A stretch of 64,000 nucleotides of DNA from NCBI RefSeq assembly GCF_004000765.1, contig NZ_BILW01000026.1:1-64000 (forward strand). Reading direction: 5' to 3'. The position numbers and the translations under genes were made by a program. The stretch is from Paenibacillus chondroitinus NBRC 15376. GTDB lineage: Bacteria; Bacillota; Bacilli; Paenibacillales; NBRC-103111. The notes beneath the pieces were generated by a model. The model saw nothing but the letters and a program-made list of their open reading frames with translations, did no database searches and was not told the origin of the DNA. Shown here in pieces: positions 35,732-44,259 of the stretch; position 1 is the first letter of the stretch; the number at the start of each line of letters is the position of its first letter.

Positions 35732-37408
35732 TCAACGCGCTGCCAAATGTTCAGCAATCGGTCCCAATGCCAGCGCCGGGAAGAACGTTAGAGCACCGAT
35801 AACTAAAATAATCATGATTAAAATCCCCATAAATAAAGGTGTATTCGTCCGAAGCGTACCTGTTGTAACGGGCACAACACGCTTAGTAGCAAGTGAGCCT
35901 GCTATTGCGAGCATGGCGATAATGGAAATATAGCGTCCAACCAGCATGACAAGACCAATGCTCATGGCATAAAAGTTCGTTCCGGCGCTCAAACCGCCAA
36001 AGGCAGATCCGTTATTGGCTGCACCGGAGGTGAAGGCATACAGAACTTCAGACAGACCATGCATCCCTTGATTCGCTATGGACGTGACCGATTCAGGACG
36101 AATCAACGCCCAAGCCGTCGGTGCCAAAATAATGAGCGGATGCGTCAAAATCGCGATCGCAGCCAGCTTGACTTCTTTGCCTTCAATTTTTTTGCCCATA
36201 AATTCTGGTGTACGTCCAACCATTAGCCCACAAATGAATACGGACAAGATGAGATAAAGCAGTCCGTTTAATAAGCCGACCCCTTTGCCGCCAAACACGT
36301 TATTTAACATCATTTCCGCAAAAGGAACAATACTTCCTAGCGGTGTAAGCGATTCATGCATCGCATTAACAGAGCCTGTAGTAGCTGCTGTAGTAACGGT
36401 TGTGAAAAGGGCCGTTTCGGATAGTCCGAATCGAACTTCCTTGCCTTCCATATTGCCATGAACGCCTAACGCATCTACAGCAGCAATACCTTTATACTCC
36501 GCGTAGAACACCGTGGCCAACATGACCAAGAAGATAATTCCCATAGCAGCGAATACGGTCCAGCCTTGCTTCTTGTTCTTAATCATTAGTCCGAATGCAT
36601 AGACGAGCGACGTAGGCAAAAGCATCATACAAATGATATGGATCATATTAGTAAATGGCGTTGGGTTCTCAAACGGGTGCGCAGCATTCGTCCCAAACCA
36701 CCCGCCACCGTTGGTGCCGATATGCTTGATCGATTCCAACGAAGCTACTAAACCGCGGGTAATCGTTTGTTCGGCCCCTTCAATCGTTGTCGCTTGAACA
36801 GCTCCCAACAAGGTTTGTGGAACACCTTGAAAAACTAAGATTAAAGCGACAATAAAACTAAGCGGCAGAAACACGCGAGTAATCGACCTGGTCATATCCA
36901 CGTAGAAGTTTCCGAGGTTATCTTGACGGCCCACTAATCCGCGGATAAAAGCTACCGCTACGGCGAATCCGGTTGCCGCCGATGTAAACATCGGGAACGT
37001 AATGGCTACCATTTGCGATAGATAGGACATCGTGTTTTCACCACTGTAAGCTTGCCAGTTCGTATTCGTAATAAAAGAAATAGCTGTATTAAAAGCGATT
37101 GTTGGTGATACATTATCTATTCCATCTGGATTAAGCGGCAGATACTTTTGAAGCCGAAATACGGCGTACATGAGGATCATCATGACAAAGTTGACGATTA
37201 ATACAGCTCCTAAGTACTTCTTCCATCCCATCGCTTCGTCTTCTTTAACACCCATTAGGCGATAGGACACGCGCTCGAAGGGGCCGAACACACGATCCAG
37301 ACCACTCTTTTCATAACCAAACACTTTCACCAAGTAGCTGCCCACCGGCTTCACCAAAATCATGATAATCACCAGTGTGATGACTACTTGCAACAATCCC
37401 ATACCCAT
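35732..37408 (-). CDS. kdpA: Potassium-transporting ATPase subunit A (K+ channel subunit)
   Basis: A 558-residue membrane protein of the superfamily of K+ transporters with four selectivity-filter repeats: NTNWQAYSGENTM, GTNGGGWFGTNAAHPFENP, TTGSVNAMHESL and ANNGSAFGGL. About ten membrane helices. GGGGGAG stands 8 nt before the ATG. It follows the tiny kdpF by 42 nt. Confidence 0.97.
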   Translation of the reverse strand: MGMGLLQVVITLVIIMILVKPVGSYLVKVFGYEKSGLDRVFGPFERVSYRLMGVKEDEAMGWKKYLGAVLIVNFVMMILMYAVFRLQKYLPLNPDGIDNVSPTIAFNTAISFITNTNWQAYSGENTMSYLSQMVAITFPMFTSAATGFAVAVAFIRGLVGRQDNLGNFYVDMTRSITRVFLPLSFIVALILVFQGVPQTLLGAVQATTIEGAEQTITRGLVASLESIKHIGTNGGGWFGTNAAHPFENPTPFTNMIHIICMMLLPTSLVYAFGLMIKNKKQGWTVFAAMGIIFLVMLATVFYAEYKGIAAVDALGVHGNMEGKEVRFGLSETALFTTVTTAATTGSVNAMHESLTPLGSIVPFAEMMLNNVFGGKGVGLLNGLLYLILSVFICGLMVGRTPEFMGKKIEGKEVKLAAIAILTHPLIILAPTAWALIRPESVTSIANQGMHGLSEVLYAFTSGAANNGSAFGGLSAGTNFYAMSIGLVMLVGRYISIIAMLAIAGSLATKRVVPVTTGTLRTNTPLFMGILIMIILVIGALTFFPALALGPIAEHLAAR

Positions 37409-37450
37409 AGTAGGTTCTCCCCCTGCTTTACATAAGTTCTAATTTATCCA

Positions 37451-37528
37451 TTAAAATTTCTCCGGCTTCACCAAAACAAAGCCAAGATACACCATGAGTG
37501 CTAATGCAATTAATCCAATCACAATCAT
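37451..37528 (-). CDS. kdpF: Potassium-transporting ATPase subunit F
   Basis: A 25-residue single-helix peptide opening MIVIGLIALALMVYLGF and ending in a short charged tail with KPEKF. AGGAGG lies 7 nt before the ATG. Position just before kdpA and the sequence pattern fit KdpF, the lipid-like stabilising subunit. It is too short for most automatic gene callers. Confidence 0.9.
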   Translation of the reverse strand: MIVIGLIALALMVYLGFVLVKPEKF

Positions 37529-37581
37529 TTGGTTGCCTCCTAATAAGTTTTCATTCAAAAACTCCCATCGAAAGCATCAGC

Positions 37582-37668
37582 TTACGCTTTTTCGCAAAAT
37601 TTCATAAAGCCCCAAAACCCCAGAAAGGTTAATGCCATTAATAAGACCATCGTTACATCGTTGTACAT
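37582..37668 (-). CDS. 28-residue membrane peptide upstream of kdpF
   Basis: A 28-codon frame starting MYNDVTMVLLMALTFLGFW and ending with a Cys-Glu-Lys-Ala tail; one membrane helix with acidic N-side and basic C-side. AGGAGG lies about 7 nt before the ATG, as strong as the kdpF site. It sits 53 nt before kdpF and 17 nt after the preceding gene. Tiny peptides of similar layout occur before kdpF in some other bacteria as I recall. It may be an extra Kdp subunit. Confidence 0.75.
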   Translation of the reverse strand: MYNDVTMVLLMALTFLGFWGFMKFCEKA

Positions 37669-37685
37669 CGCGCACCTCCTCCAAG

Positions 37686-38120
37686 TCAGACAGATCCTAA
37701 TTTATTGGTTTGTAATAGAGATGATAGAAGGAACTTCACATCACCGTTTTTGGAATAAATAACATAGTCAGCGCCTAGCCCTTTATAAATCAATCTGGGA
37801 TTTACACTTTGGGTAATCACATACATCGGCCCTGACGTCCAACTGCGGCATATCTGAATATAGCGACAGCATAACGTCAAGCTTTCTTCGAATAGAATAA
37901 TGCTCCCAATTGGATAATCGGGAATATGAGGTGAACCCGGTAATGACGTATCCACCTGGATGATCTTTTTTACTCCCTGCCCTTCTAGCTTGCGTTTTTC
38001 CATCTTGTTATTCGTTAAAGCAACATAAGGAAACCCAGCCAACCTGATCTGTTTCATAAAGTTCTCGCCTGCCTTGGTTGGCGCCGCTATTAGCAGCAAA
38101 TCGCTTTGCATGGCCTTCAT
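37686..38120 (-). CDS. Unrecognised protein at the head of the kdp operon
   Basis: I do not recognise this protein. From ATG 38120 (AAAGGAAG just upstream) it has 144 residues; an in-frame ATG at 38189 has no ribosome site. The sequence alternates strands and helices (DLLLIAAPTKAGENFMKQI, PYVALTNNK, KKIIQVDTS, GSIILFEESL, GADYVIYSK), which suggests a Rossmann- or receiver-like fold, but the glycine-rich loop of NAD binders is missing. Its stop is 17 nt before the 28-residue peptide, so it is probably co-transcribed with kdp. Confidence 0.65.
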   Translation of the reverse strand: MKAMQSDLLLIAAPTKAGENFMKQIRLAGFPYVALTNNKMEKRKLEGQGVKKIIQVDTSLPGSPHIPDYPIGSIILFEESLTLCCRYIQICRSWTSGPMYVITQSVNPRLIYKGLGADYVIYSKNGDVKFLLSSLLQTNKLGSV

Positions 38121-38216
38121 CGCTTCCTTTCCTGACTCATTGTAACGCTGAACGGTATAAAAATGAGGTAAAGAATCCTTGGCATGCATATAAAAAAAAC
38201 ATAAAAATGCGCATGC

Positions 38217-38633
38217 TTAGAAAGAAACATAGGCCTCTGAATGGTCAAAAATATAAGAACGATTCGATAGAACATCCAATTCTTTGTTGCCAATAGATTT
38301 ATGTTGAAGCTTCTCTGACAGGTCTGTTAATGCCGACTCGATCACATGAGTCCTTACTTCTCCCCATGCCTCTTTTTTCTGACGGACATAGTGCAAACCA
38401 TCCTCAAGGGATAGCCCTTTGAGCTTCTGAAAGACAACAGCCCATTGAACGAAGTCTCCCTTCAGATTGCCGCACGGAATTTCATAATCTCCTAAACCGC
38501 TTGCTCCCAGGCTTGTTGAGATGGAAAGCATGCCGCAATGACAGTCGCGGCCATGTCCAGGTAGCAGCTTGTCGGATAACTCATCATCAAAGCGATAGCA
38601 TTCAATTCGGGTAATCTTGCATTCAGGAACCAT
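38217..38633 (-). CDS. Unknown protein resembling an enolase-superfamily N-terminal domain
   Basis: A 138-residue protein. The opening KITRIECYRF, the middle GASGLGDYEI and the end VIESALTDLSEKLQHKS resemble the N-terminal capping domain of mandelate racemase/muconate lactonising enzymes (K.T.IE.., G..G.GE, A.E.AL.DL.GK), but no catalytic barrel follows. That resemblance is weak and may be chance. It contains a CHC motif (GRDCHCGM). AGGAGAG lies about 11 nt before ATG 38633; an earlier start at 38654 is possible. It ends about 100 nt before the next gene. Confidence 0.5.
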   Translation of the reverse strand: MVPECKITRIECYRFDDELSDKLLPGHGRDCHCGMLSISTSLGASGLGDYEIPCGNLKGDFVQWAVVFQKLKGLSLEDGLHYVRQKKEAWGEVRTHVIESALTDLSEKLQHKSIGNKELDVLSNRSYIFDHSEAYVSF

Positions 38634-38929
38634 GTGTAGATTCACTCTCCTCATTTGATGCTCTGAATCTTACGCCTTGGAGATCCGCCTTGTAAAACGT
38701 GCCGCGACCTTCTTTTTGCCGTATAGACGAATGGATACGTTTTCAAATAATTCGTGCATGAATTTTCGATATTCAATCTTCGGTTTACTTCCATTTACGC
38801 CATTTTTATCGTTTTTTTATGGGTTTCCCCACGTTTCTTTACCCCATTTTTATTCCTCTCAGCCTTACAATTGAGGAGCAAAACACACACATTATTGCTG
38901 CAGGTCTTACGTGCAAAGGAGAAATGACG

Positions 38930-39451
38930 ATGTCTTCCGCTCCCCGTTATTATTTAGGGTTAATCCCCGAAATGCTAAATCCGATCCCCTTAACTTACGA
39001 GTGGTTCGGTGTCTTATGGTTAGAAGAGGCTAACCGGTTCCCTGTTATTGTCGGGTACTGGTTCTCTAAGGAGAAGTCAGACATTATTCAAAAAGCAGAG
39101 CGAGCCGGTTATGCCAATTGGACCGAAATGTCGGAGCACTACGTGATCATGAACATGTACAGGTCCATACGAAATAAACAAAAGGAGCAAGATTGGGAGA
39201 AGCGCTCCAGACTGTCCATTCGCATGAATTTCACAGCACCTTGGAAGAATGTTCCCTCTGGTTTGTATGTTGTCAAATCAAGAGATACCTTTCCGCTGCA
39301 TGCTTCCGCCATATGTAAAAAAAGATTCTTCCTTTGGTTAGAACACGCGGCGGTGTGTGAAACCGAGCAGGAGCTTCAAGCGTTCATTCGGAGGGTGCAA
39401 AGAGAGCATCACCTTGGGAAAACGATCAAAACAGGGAGCCCTACGATGTAG
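38930..39451 (+). CDS. Unrecognised cytoplasmic protein
   Basis: A 173-residue protein of unknown function, rich in Trp, Lys and Arg, with no signal or membrane segment. AAAGGAG lies 8 nt before the ATG at 38930; an ATG at 38924 is too close to it. A predicted central helix is strongly charged (RSIRNKQKEQDWEKRSR). It is divergent from the preceding genes and converges on kimA. Confidence 0.7.
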   Translation: MSSAPRYYLGLIPEMLNPIPLTYEWFGVLWLEEANRFPVIVGYWFSKEKSDIIQKAERAGYANWTEMSEHYVIMNMYRSIRNKQKEQDWEKRSRLSIRMNFTAPWKNVPSGLYVVKSRDTFPLHASAICKKRFFLWLEHAAVCETEQELQAFIRRVQREHHLGKTIKTGSPTM

Positions 39452-39473
39452 GGCAACCGCACCATCCCAGAAT

Positions 39474-39504
39474 TAAAAAAGACACCGTCCACATGGACGA
39501 TGTC
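39474..39504 (-). terminator. Terminator of the kimA transcript
   Basis: On the minus strand GACATCGTCC and GGACGGTGTC pair and are followed by TTTTTTAATT. It is about 370 nt past the kimA stop, so the palindrome array would be part of the kimA 3' untranslated region. Confidence 0.75.
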
Positions 39505-39528
39505 TACCTCTACCTCTACCTCTACCTC
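39505..39528. repeat. Hexanucleotide tandem repeat (TACCTC)4
   Basis: Four perfect copies of TACCTC directly beside the terminator stem, followed by the degenerate copy ATCCTCC. It is non-coding in this reading. Confidence 0.85.
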
Positions 39529-39592
39529 ATCCTCCGTCAACGACGAACGAGCTCCATCTCCACTTGCCGATATCTCGATTGCAATCCCTATG

Positions 39593-39773
39593 TTGTACTT
39601 TGTGCAATATTATAACCGCATTTTGCCCTCCGCACTCCCCTATATTGTATTTAGTACAACATAATGGACTACAAACCGCTTTTTTCGGGCAAAAGCACCA
39701 AAATGAGTGTACTTTGTGCAACGAGGGCTGCGATTGCAACCAAAAGACCGCTCTCCTGTTGCACAAAGTGCAA
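39593..39773. repeat. Four-unit palindrome array (family 2)
   Basis: Four 15-bp near-palindromes: TTGTACTTTGTGCAA (39593), TTGTATTTAGTACAA (39645), GTGTACTTTGTGCAA (39707) and TTGCACAAAGTGCAA (39759). Pitch is 52, 62 and 52. By core asymmetry they alternate in orientation. The spacers differ from each other. Confidence 0.8.
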
Positions 39774-39876
39774 CGAAGCATCCCATGGCACCACAGGATG
39801 ACCCTAAGCTCATTCTTATATGTTAACAAAGCACAGGAATAGCGCATTACCGCCGTATCCTGTACTTTATGAACAA

Positions 39877-41706
39877 CTACTTTTTCAAATGATAAGGGAC
39901 CGTCGTCACGATCAGATCCCGCCTGTACAGCAGAAAGGCGCGGATCAGCAAACTCGACTGATTATGCAGAATGTGCTGCCAGTTTCGTTTGGGAATAAAC
40001 TGCGGAATCAAGACGGTTACCCGGAAATTCGACTCGTTCGCCTTATGCTCCACGGTATCGATGAATTTCGTCAACGGTTGAATAATGCTTCGATAATGGG
40101 AATGCAGGGTGACTAACCGCACATCCGGCTGCCAACACTCCCATTTCTCTTGGAACTGCTTTTCGGCCTCCCGATCAAAGGCCACATAAACCGCAATAAT
40201 CTGGTCTGGCGCCAACGATTTCGCGTAATTCATGGAATTTTCCACGACATGGGTAATTCCCGCGACAGGCACAATCATCACATTCCCCTTAATCTCGACG
40301 GAAGGCTCACATGTCGTGATTCGGAGCTGCTCGCCGACAGCCTCATAATGCTTTTTGATTTTATGAAACGTATAAACAATCAAGGGGAGGAAGATAAACA
40401 CAGGCCATACCTGCCCCAGTTTTGTGATAAAAAAGATTAACATGACGGTGAAGCTTATTAACGCGCCAATCAAATTGACCGTCAGTTTCACGATCCAGCC
40501 CTTGGGCTTTTCGCGCACCCATTTGACCAGCATCCCCGTTTGCGCGAGCGTAAAGGGGATAAATACACCCACGGCATACAGTGGAATGAGATGCTCCGTT
40601 CTGCCTTTAAACGCAATGATCAGAATGATCGACATAATCGCCAAAAATATAATCCCGTTCGAATACCCTAATCGATCCCCACGGATCGTAAACATTCTAG
40701 CGATATATTTGTCCCTGGCCAAATTAACAGCCAGCAACGGAAAGGCCGAATACCCGGTATTCGCGGCAAGCACAAGTATCATCGCTGTGGTGCCTTGGAT
40801 GATATAGTACATGTAATTCCTGCCAAATGTTTGGGAGGCAATCTGCGAGACTACAGTTTCCTGAGTTTTTGGAACGATGCCGTAGACGTATGCCAAATAC
40901 ACGATGCCCGAGAACAAAATGGCAAGCAGCAATCCCATGGCCGCTAAGGTTTTGGAGGCATTCTTCGGTCCCGGATCTTTGAAGTTCGGAATCGCATTGG
41001 AGATAGCTTCAACGCCTGTTAGGGCCGAGCTGCCCGATGCGAAAGCTTTCAATAACATGAACAAGGTAATCCCTGCAACCGGCGTCCCTATAGGGGCATG
41101 CATTTCAGGTGTAACTGTGCCTGTCACCCCTTTATACAAGCCTACACAAATTAATATAATCAGCGCCAAAATAAATAAATAGACCGGATAGGCCAAGATG
41201 GAGGCAGATTCAGTGATCCCTCTGAGATTCAGAATCGTGATGGCGACAACGAGCAGAATAGCAATATTCACATTGTAGGGGTGGAGCGACGGGAAGGCAG
41301 AAGTAATTGCGTCTGTCCCTGCTGAGATGCTGACCGCTACGGTTAGGATGTAATCCACCAGCAAGGAGCCTCCTGCGAGAAGGCCGGCGTTTACACCCAA
41401 GTTTTCCTTCGAAACGACATAGGCCCCGCCCCCATGGGGATAGGCGAAAATAATTTGCCGATAAGACAAAATGAGAGCCAGTAATAGAATGAGCACACCC
41501 ACGCCGATCGGTACCGAATACCACAGAGCCGCAGTGCTTATGGTGATAAGCACAATCAGTATCTGTTCAGGTCCGTATGCGACTGATGATAGAGCGTCAG
41601 AAGACAGGATCGCTAGCGCCTTTGTTTTATTCAGCTTTTGCTCCCCTAATTCGGCTGATTTCAAAGGCTGACCGATAAGTAACCTTTTCAATGCAGAAAA
41701 CATCAT
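39877..41706 (-). CDS. kimA: High-affinity potassium importer KimA
   Basis: A 609-residue APC-superfamily transporter. The opening LIGQPLKSAELGEQKLNKTK, LSSDALSSVAYGPEQIL, YPHGGGAYVVSKENLG and the stretch SISAGTDAITSAFPSL closely follow Bacillus subtilis KimA (YdaO), a proton-coupled K+ importer inhibited by c-di-AMP. About 12 membrane helices are followed by a cytosolic C-terminal domain of about 150 residues. The ribosome site is weak (GGTGG); a GGAGG lies too far upstream. It neighbours kdp, so two K+ uptake systems are clustered. Confidence 0.93.
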   Translation of the reverse strand: MMFSALKRLLIGQPLKSAELGEQKLNKTKALAILSSDALSSVAYGPEQILIVLITISTAALWYSVPIGVGVLILLLALILSYRQIIFAYPHGGGAYVVSKENLGVNAGLLAGGSLLVDYILTVAVSISAGTDAITSAFPSLHPYNVNIAILLVVAITILNLRGITESASILAYPVYLFILALIILICVGLYKGVTGTVTPEMHAPIGTPVAGITLFMLLKAFASGSSALTGVEAISNAIPNFKDPGPKNASKTLAAMGLLLAILFSGIVYLAYVYGIVPKTQETVVSQIASQTFGRNYMYYIIQGTTAMILVLAANTGYSAFPLLAVNLARDKYIARMFTIRGDRLGYSNGIIFLAIMSIILIIAFKGRTEHLIPLYAVGVFIPFTLAQTGMLVKWVREKPKGWIVKLTVNLIGALISFTVMLIFFITKLGQVWPVFIFLPLIVYTFHKIKKHYEAVGEQLRITTCEPSVEIKGNVMIVPVAGITHVVENSMNYAKSLAPDQIIAVYVAFDREAEKQFQEKWECWQPDVRLVTLHSHYRSIIQPLTKFIDTVEHKANESNFRVTVLIPQFIPKRNWQHILHNQSSLLIRAFLLYRRDLIVTTVPYHLKK

Positions 41707-41820
41707 ACCACCGCCAAATGTTTTGAGTTCATCCTCCCTTAAATTACCCCCTAAGATAGAATAAGAACCACAAAACCTACTGCCAAGTTTCTACAAAAGT
41801 CGAACAAGCTATATGATAAA

Positions 41821-42756
41821 ATGGTACCGAGTGACTACCAGTCTATCCATTGGATGGTGATGACATTGACAGGCATCTCCCCGATTCGGCATACCACCTA
41901 TCGTGATTTGGCGCCCAGCGTCCATTGGGCTCAATTGCACCAAAGAACGCCTCAATTCAAATGGGCGCGGCGTATTTACGATTTTCAGTTTCTCTATGTC
42001 ATTCAAGGCGAGCTGCAGGCCACTTTATCAGGAAAGTCGATGTTGGTTCCTGCAGGGAGGCTGCTGCTTATACCAGCCAATGTGTATCACACGATCGAAG
42101 TATTAACAGCGCCGCATGTTCATCTATTGGGGATTCACTTTGATTTCTTCAGCGACCTGCGCGTGAAGCAAGGGGATCTTGTCGTGGATGAAAGCCATCC
42201 CCTTATGGATTGTTTTTGCGCGATGCCTTATATCGACGGGTCACCTCTGTTTCCATCCGGTTACTCCATCTCGCTTCCTCCAGCTGTCGTTTCGTTGATG
42301 GAAGCGACCATCCATGAAATGACCGAGCAGAAACAAGGTTTCGAAATGGTCTCCAAGGGGCTGATGCTCCAAATGCTCACGCTGTTGATCCGTCATCAAG
42401 CTGAGACGAACCGCACCCTTCATCCGAAATATCAAGAAAGCTTACTGCATTTAGCTCATGAACTCAAAACGAGTTACCGAAAAAAGTGGACCAATGTCGA
42501 AATGGCCGCTTTCATCAACGTTCATGAAGACTATATGAGTAAGCTTTTTAAAGATATGCTGGGCATGAGCCCTAATAAATACCTGCAATCCGTCCGGCAT
42601 CAGCAAGCTAAACGGCTATTGCGCGAAACGGATGATAAAATCGAGCGAATCTCGCTTGAAGTCGGCTATGATGACTTTCATTATTTCAGCCGTATATTTA
42701 AAAAATGGGAAGGCATGTCGGCACAGCAGTATCGCAAGTTCTCGCAATTCATTTGA
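41821..42756 (+). CDS. AraC-family transcriptional regulator
   Basis: A regulator of up to 311 residues with an N-terminal cupin-like ligand domain (FLYVIQGELQATLSGKSML, ANVYHTIEVL) and a C-terminal AraC DNA-binding pair (NVEMAAFINVHEDYMSKLFK, IERISLEVGYDDFHYFSRIF). The first ATG (41821) lies only 3 nt past a likely -10 (TATGAT, 41812-41817), so translation may really start at ATG 41854 or 41860. Its stop codon directly abuts the stop of the convergent YesN-type gene. Confidence 0.88.
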   Translation: MVPSDYQSIHWMVMTLTGISPIRHTTYRDLAPSVHWAQLHQRTPQFKWARRIYDFQFLYVIQGELQATLSGKSMLVPAGRLLLIPANVYHTIEVLTAPHVHLLGIHFDFFSDLRVKQGDLVVDESHPLMDCFCAMPYIDGSPLFPSGYSISLPPAVVSLMEATIHEMTEQKQGFEMVSKGLMLQMLTLLIRHQAETNRTLHPKYQESLLHLAHELKTSYRKKWTNVEMAAFINVHEDYMSKLFKDMLGMSPNKYLQSVRHQQAKRLLRETDDKIERISLEVGYDDFHYFSRIFKKWEGMSAQQYRKFSQFI

Positions 42757-44259
42757 CTAGGCGTGACTTTTCCGATAATCCGATGGATAGCTGGAGCAGT
42801 TCTCCACAAACAGTTTAGTAAAATGCCGCGTGCTGTAGTAGCCGACCTTCTCCGCGATTTGTTTCACTTGCAAGTTCGTATTCAGCAGCAGCTCTTTGGC
42901 CTTCAGCATGCGAATATTCGTTAAGTATTTAACGAAGGGCGTTCCGGTTTTTTTATTAAACAGCATGCTTAAATAGTTGGCAGACACATTGAGCTGCTGG
43001 GCAATTGAGCCTATCCCGATATCGTCCATGTAATGCTGTTCGAGATATTGAACGACCTGCTCAATCAGATCCGCCGTGACCGGCTCCCGGGGCTTGATCT
43101 CCCGCAGCTTGCACTCCCCGATCTTCCGAAGCTCCTTGATCGCTTCAACCTCAGAGCGCGGGGCATCATCTGTATCTGCAGCACCCAAAGCCTGCACCAT
43201 ATACAGGTGAATAGCTCGCATCGTTTGCTCGTTTGAACTTCGCTTGCCCGCTAGCAGCAAACCCTCCAGCTCACTCACCGCCGTTTGGTAATTCAAATAC
43301 GCCCTGAAATACATATGCTGCTTAATAGCGCAAAAGAGTTGACTGATTTTCGAGCTTTCAGGCACCTGAACCTCTGCCTCAAGCTCCATGTACCTGATGC
43401 GCTGGCCGATGCCGCGGACCACACGCAGATGGCTCCATTCCCCAAGCTGAGCGAGCTGGGCATTCAATTGATCGAAGCCGCGGCATTCTCCGGTCTGAAG
43501 AATCGTTATCGCCAAGCCGTCTTGGCGATATGGCTCAGCAACACCTGCCAGCCCGTCAAAAAATTGCTGCACCTGCTCCCTGCAATCGAACCCTTTCGCC
43601 GGATCCCAGGAACCGATCACCGCACACTCACCATCAGGCAGCGACACCATGGCGAAATTCATGCCATATACGAGCAAACTTGTCATACGCTCACGCAAGT
43701 CATCATAGAAGGCGCAGGTCATGTCAGATAAAGCTTTCCCGGTTTTGGTCGTGTCAAAAATACAAACGGCACCGATGAACCAGCCTTGCACATAGACACT
43801 GTCCAGCTCCTCAAACTTCAAGGTCGTAAGCCCATTGCAAAGAGCAAATAAACTATTTTCGAATTGCTGGTTAAGCATTTGGATGAATTCTTTGTTGTGC
43901 TTGGCGGTATTCGTCAGCGCCCTCTCCAAATCCAGCGGATTCACCGGCTTCAGCAAATAGTCAGACGCCCCGAGCTGCAGAGCCTCCTGCACATAAGCAA
44001 AATCTGAAAATCCGCTCAAGATGATCCATTTGGTGCGAGGCGAGATCGCTTTGCCCAGACGCATCGCCTCAAGCCCATTCATACGAGGCATCCGGATATC
44101 AATAATCGCAACATTCGGCTTATGTTCGCTGACCAGCTCAAGGAGTTCCTCGCCATTGGCTCCCTCGCCAACAATGTGCCAAGAGGATTCTACATCCTGA
44201 ACCATACTGCGAATGCTCGCCCGAATCAGATTCTCGTCATCAGCAATGATCAACTTCAT
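42757..44259 (-). CDS. YesN-type response regulator with AraC DNA-binding domain
   Basis: A 500-residue regulator. Receiver (about 1-120): IADDE, phospho-acceptor in VAIIDIRMPRMNG, Lys in LLKPVNPLD. A long middle region follows, then the AraC domain (about 400-500) with IGIGSIAQQLNVSANYLSML and VKQIAEKVGYYSTRHFTKLF. Its ATG overlaps the stop of the sensor kinase (ATGA), so both are made together. It should control the sugar ABC transporter genes upstream. Confidence 0.94.
   Translation of the reverse strand: MKLIIADDENLIRASIRSMVQDVESSWHIVGEGANGEELLELVSEHKPNVAIIDIRMPRMNGLEAMRLGKAISPRTKWIILSGFSDFAYVQEALQLGASDYLLKPVNPLDLERALTNTAKHNKEFIQMLNQQFENSLFALCNGLTTLKFEELDSVYVQGWFIGAVCIFDTTKTGKALSDMTCAFYDDLRERMTSLLVYGMNFAMVSLPDGECAVIGSWDPAKGFDCREQVQQFFDGLAGVAEPYRQDGLAITILQTGECRGFDQLNAQLAQLGEWSHLRVVRGIGQRIRYMELEAEVQVPESSKISQLFCAIKQHMYFRAYLNYQTAVSELEGLLLAGKRSSNEQTMRAIHLYMVQALGAADTDDAPRSEVEAIKELRKIGECKLREIKPREPVTADLIEQVVQYLEQHYMDDIGIGSIAQQLNVSANYLSMLFNKKTGTPFVKYLTNIRMLKAKELLLNTNLQVKQIAEKVGYYSTRHFTKLFVENCSSYPSDYRKSHA

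Larger units (their letters stand above)
39452..39876. other. Intergenic region with terminator, hexamer repeat and palindrome array
   Basis: 425 bases without a gene: terminator 39474-39504, four TACCTC hexamers 39505-39528, then four palindromic units at 39593-39773. The rest up to the kimA stop shows nothing certain. Confidence 0.75.

Noticed and set aside
38655-38929. c-di-AMP (ydaO-type) riboswitch in front of the kdp-linked genes
   Set aside because: The conserved blocks of that riboswitch were not found on either strand; only short hairpins such as GGGTTTCCCC are visible.
41707-41760. Nine-codon leader peptide overlapping the kimA start
   Set aside because: GGAGG directly touches its ATG with no spacing, so translation is unlikely.
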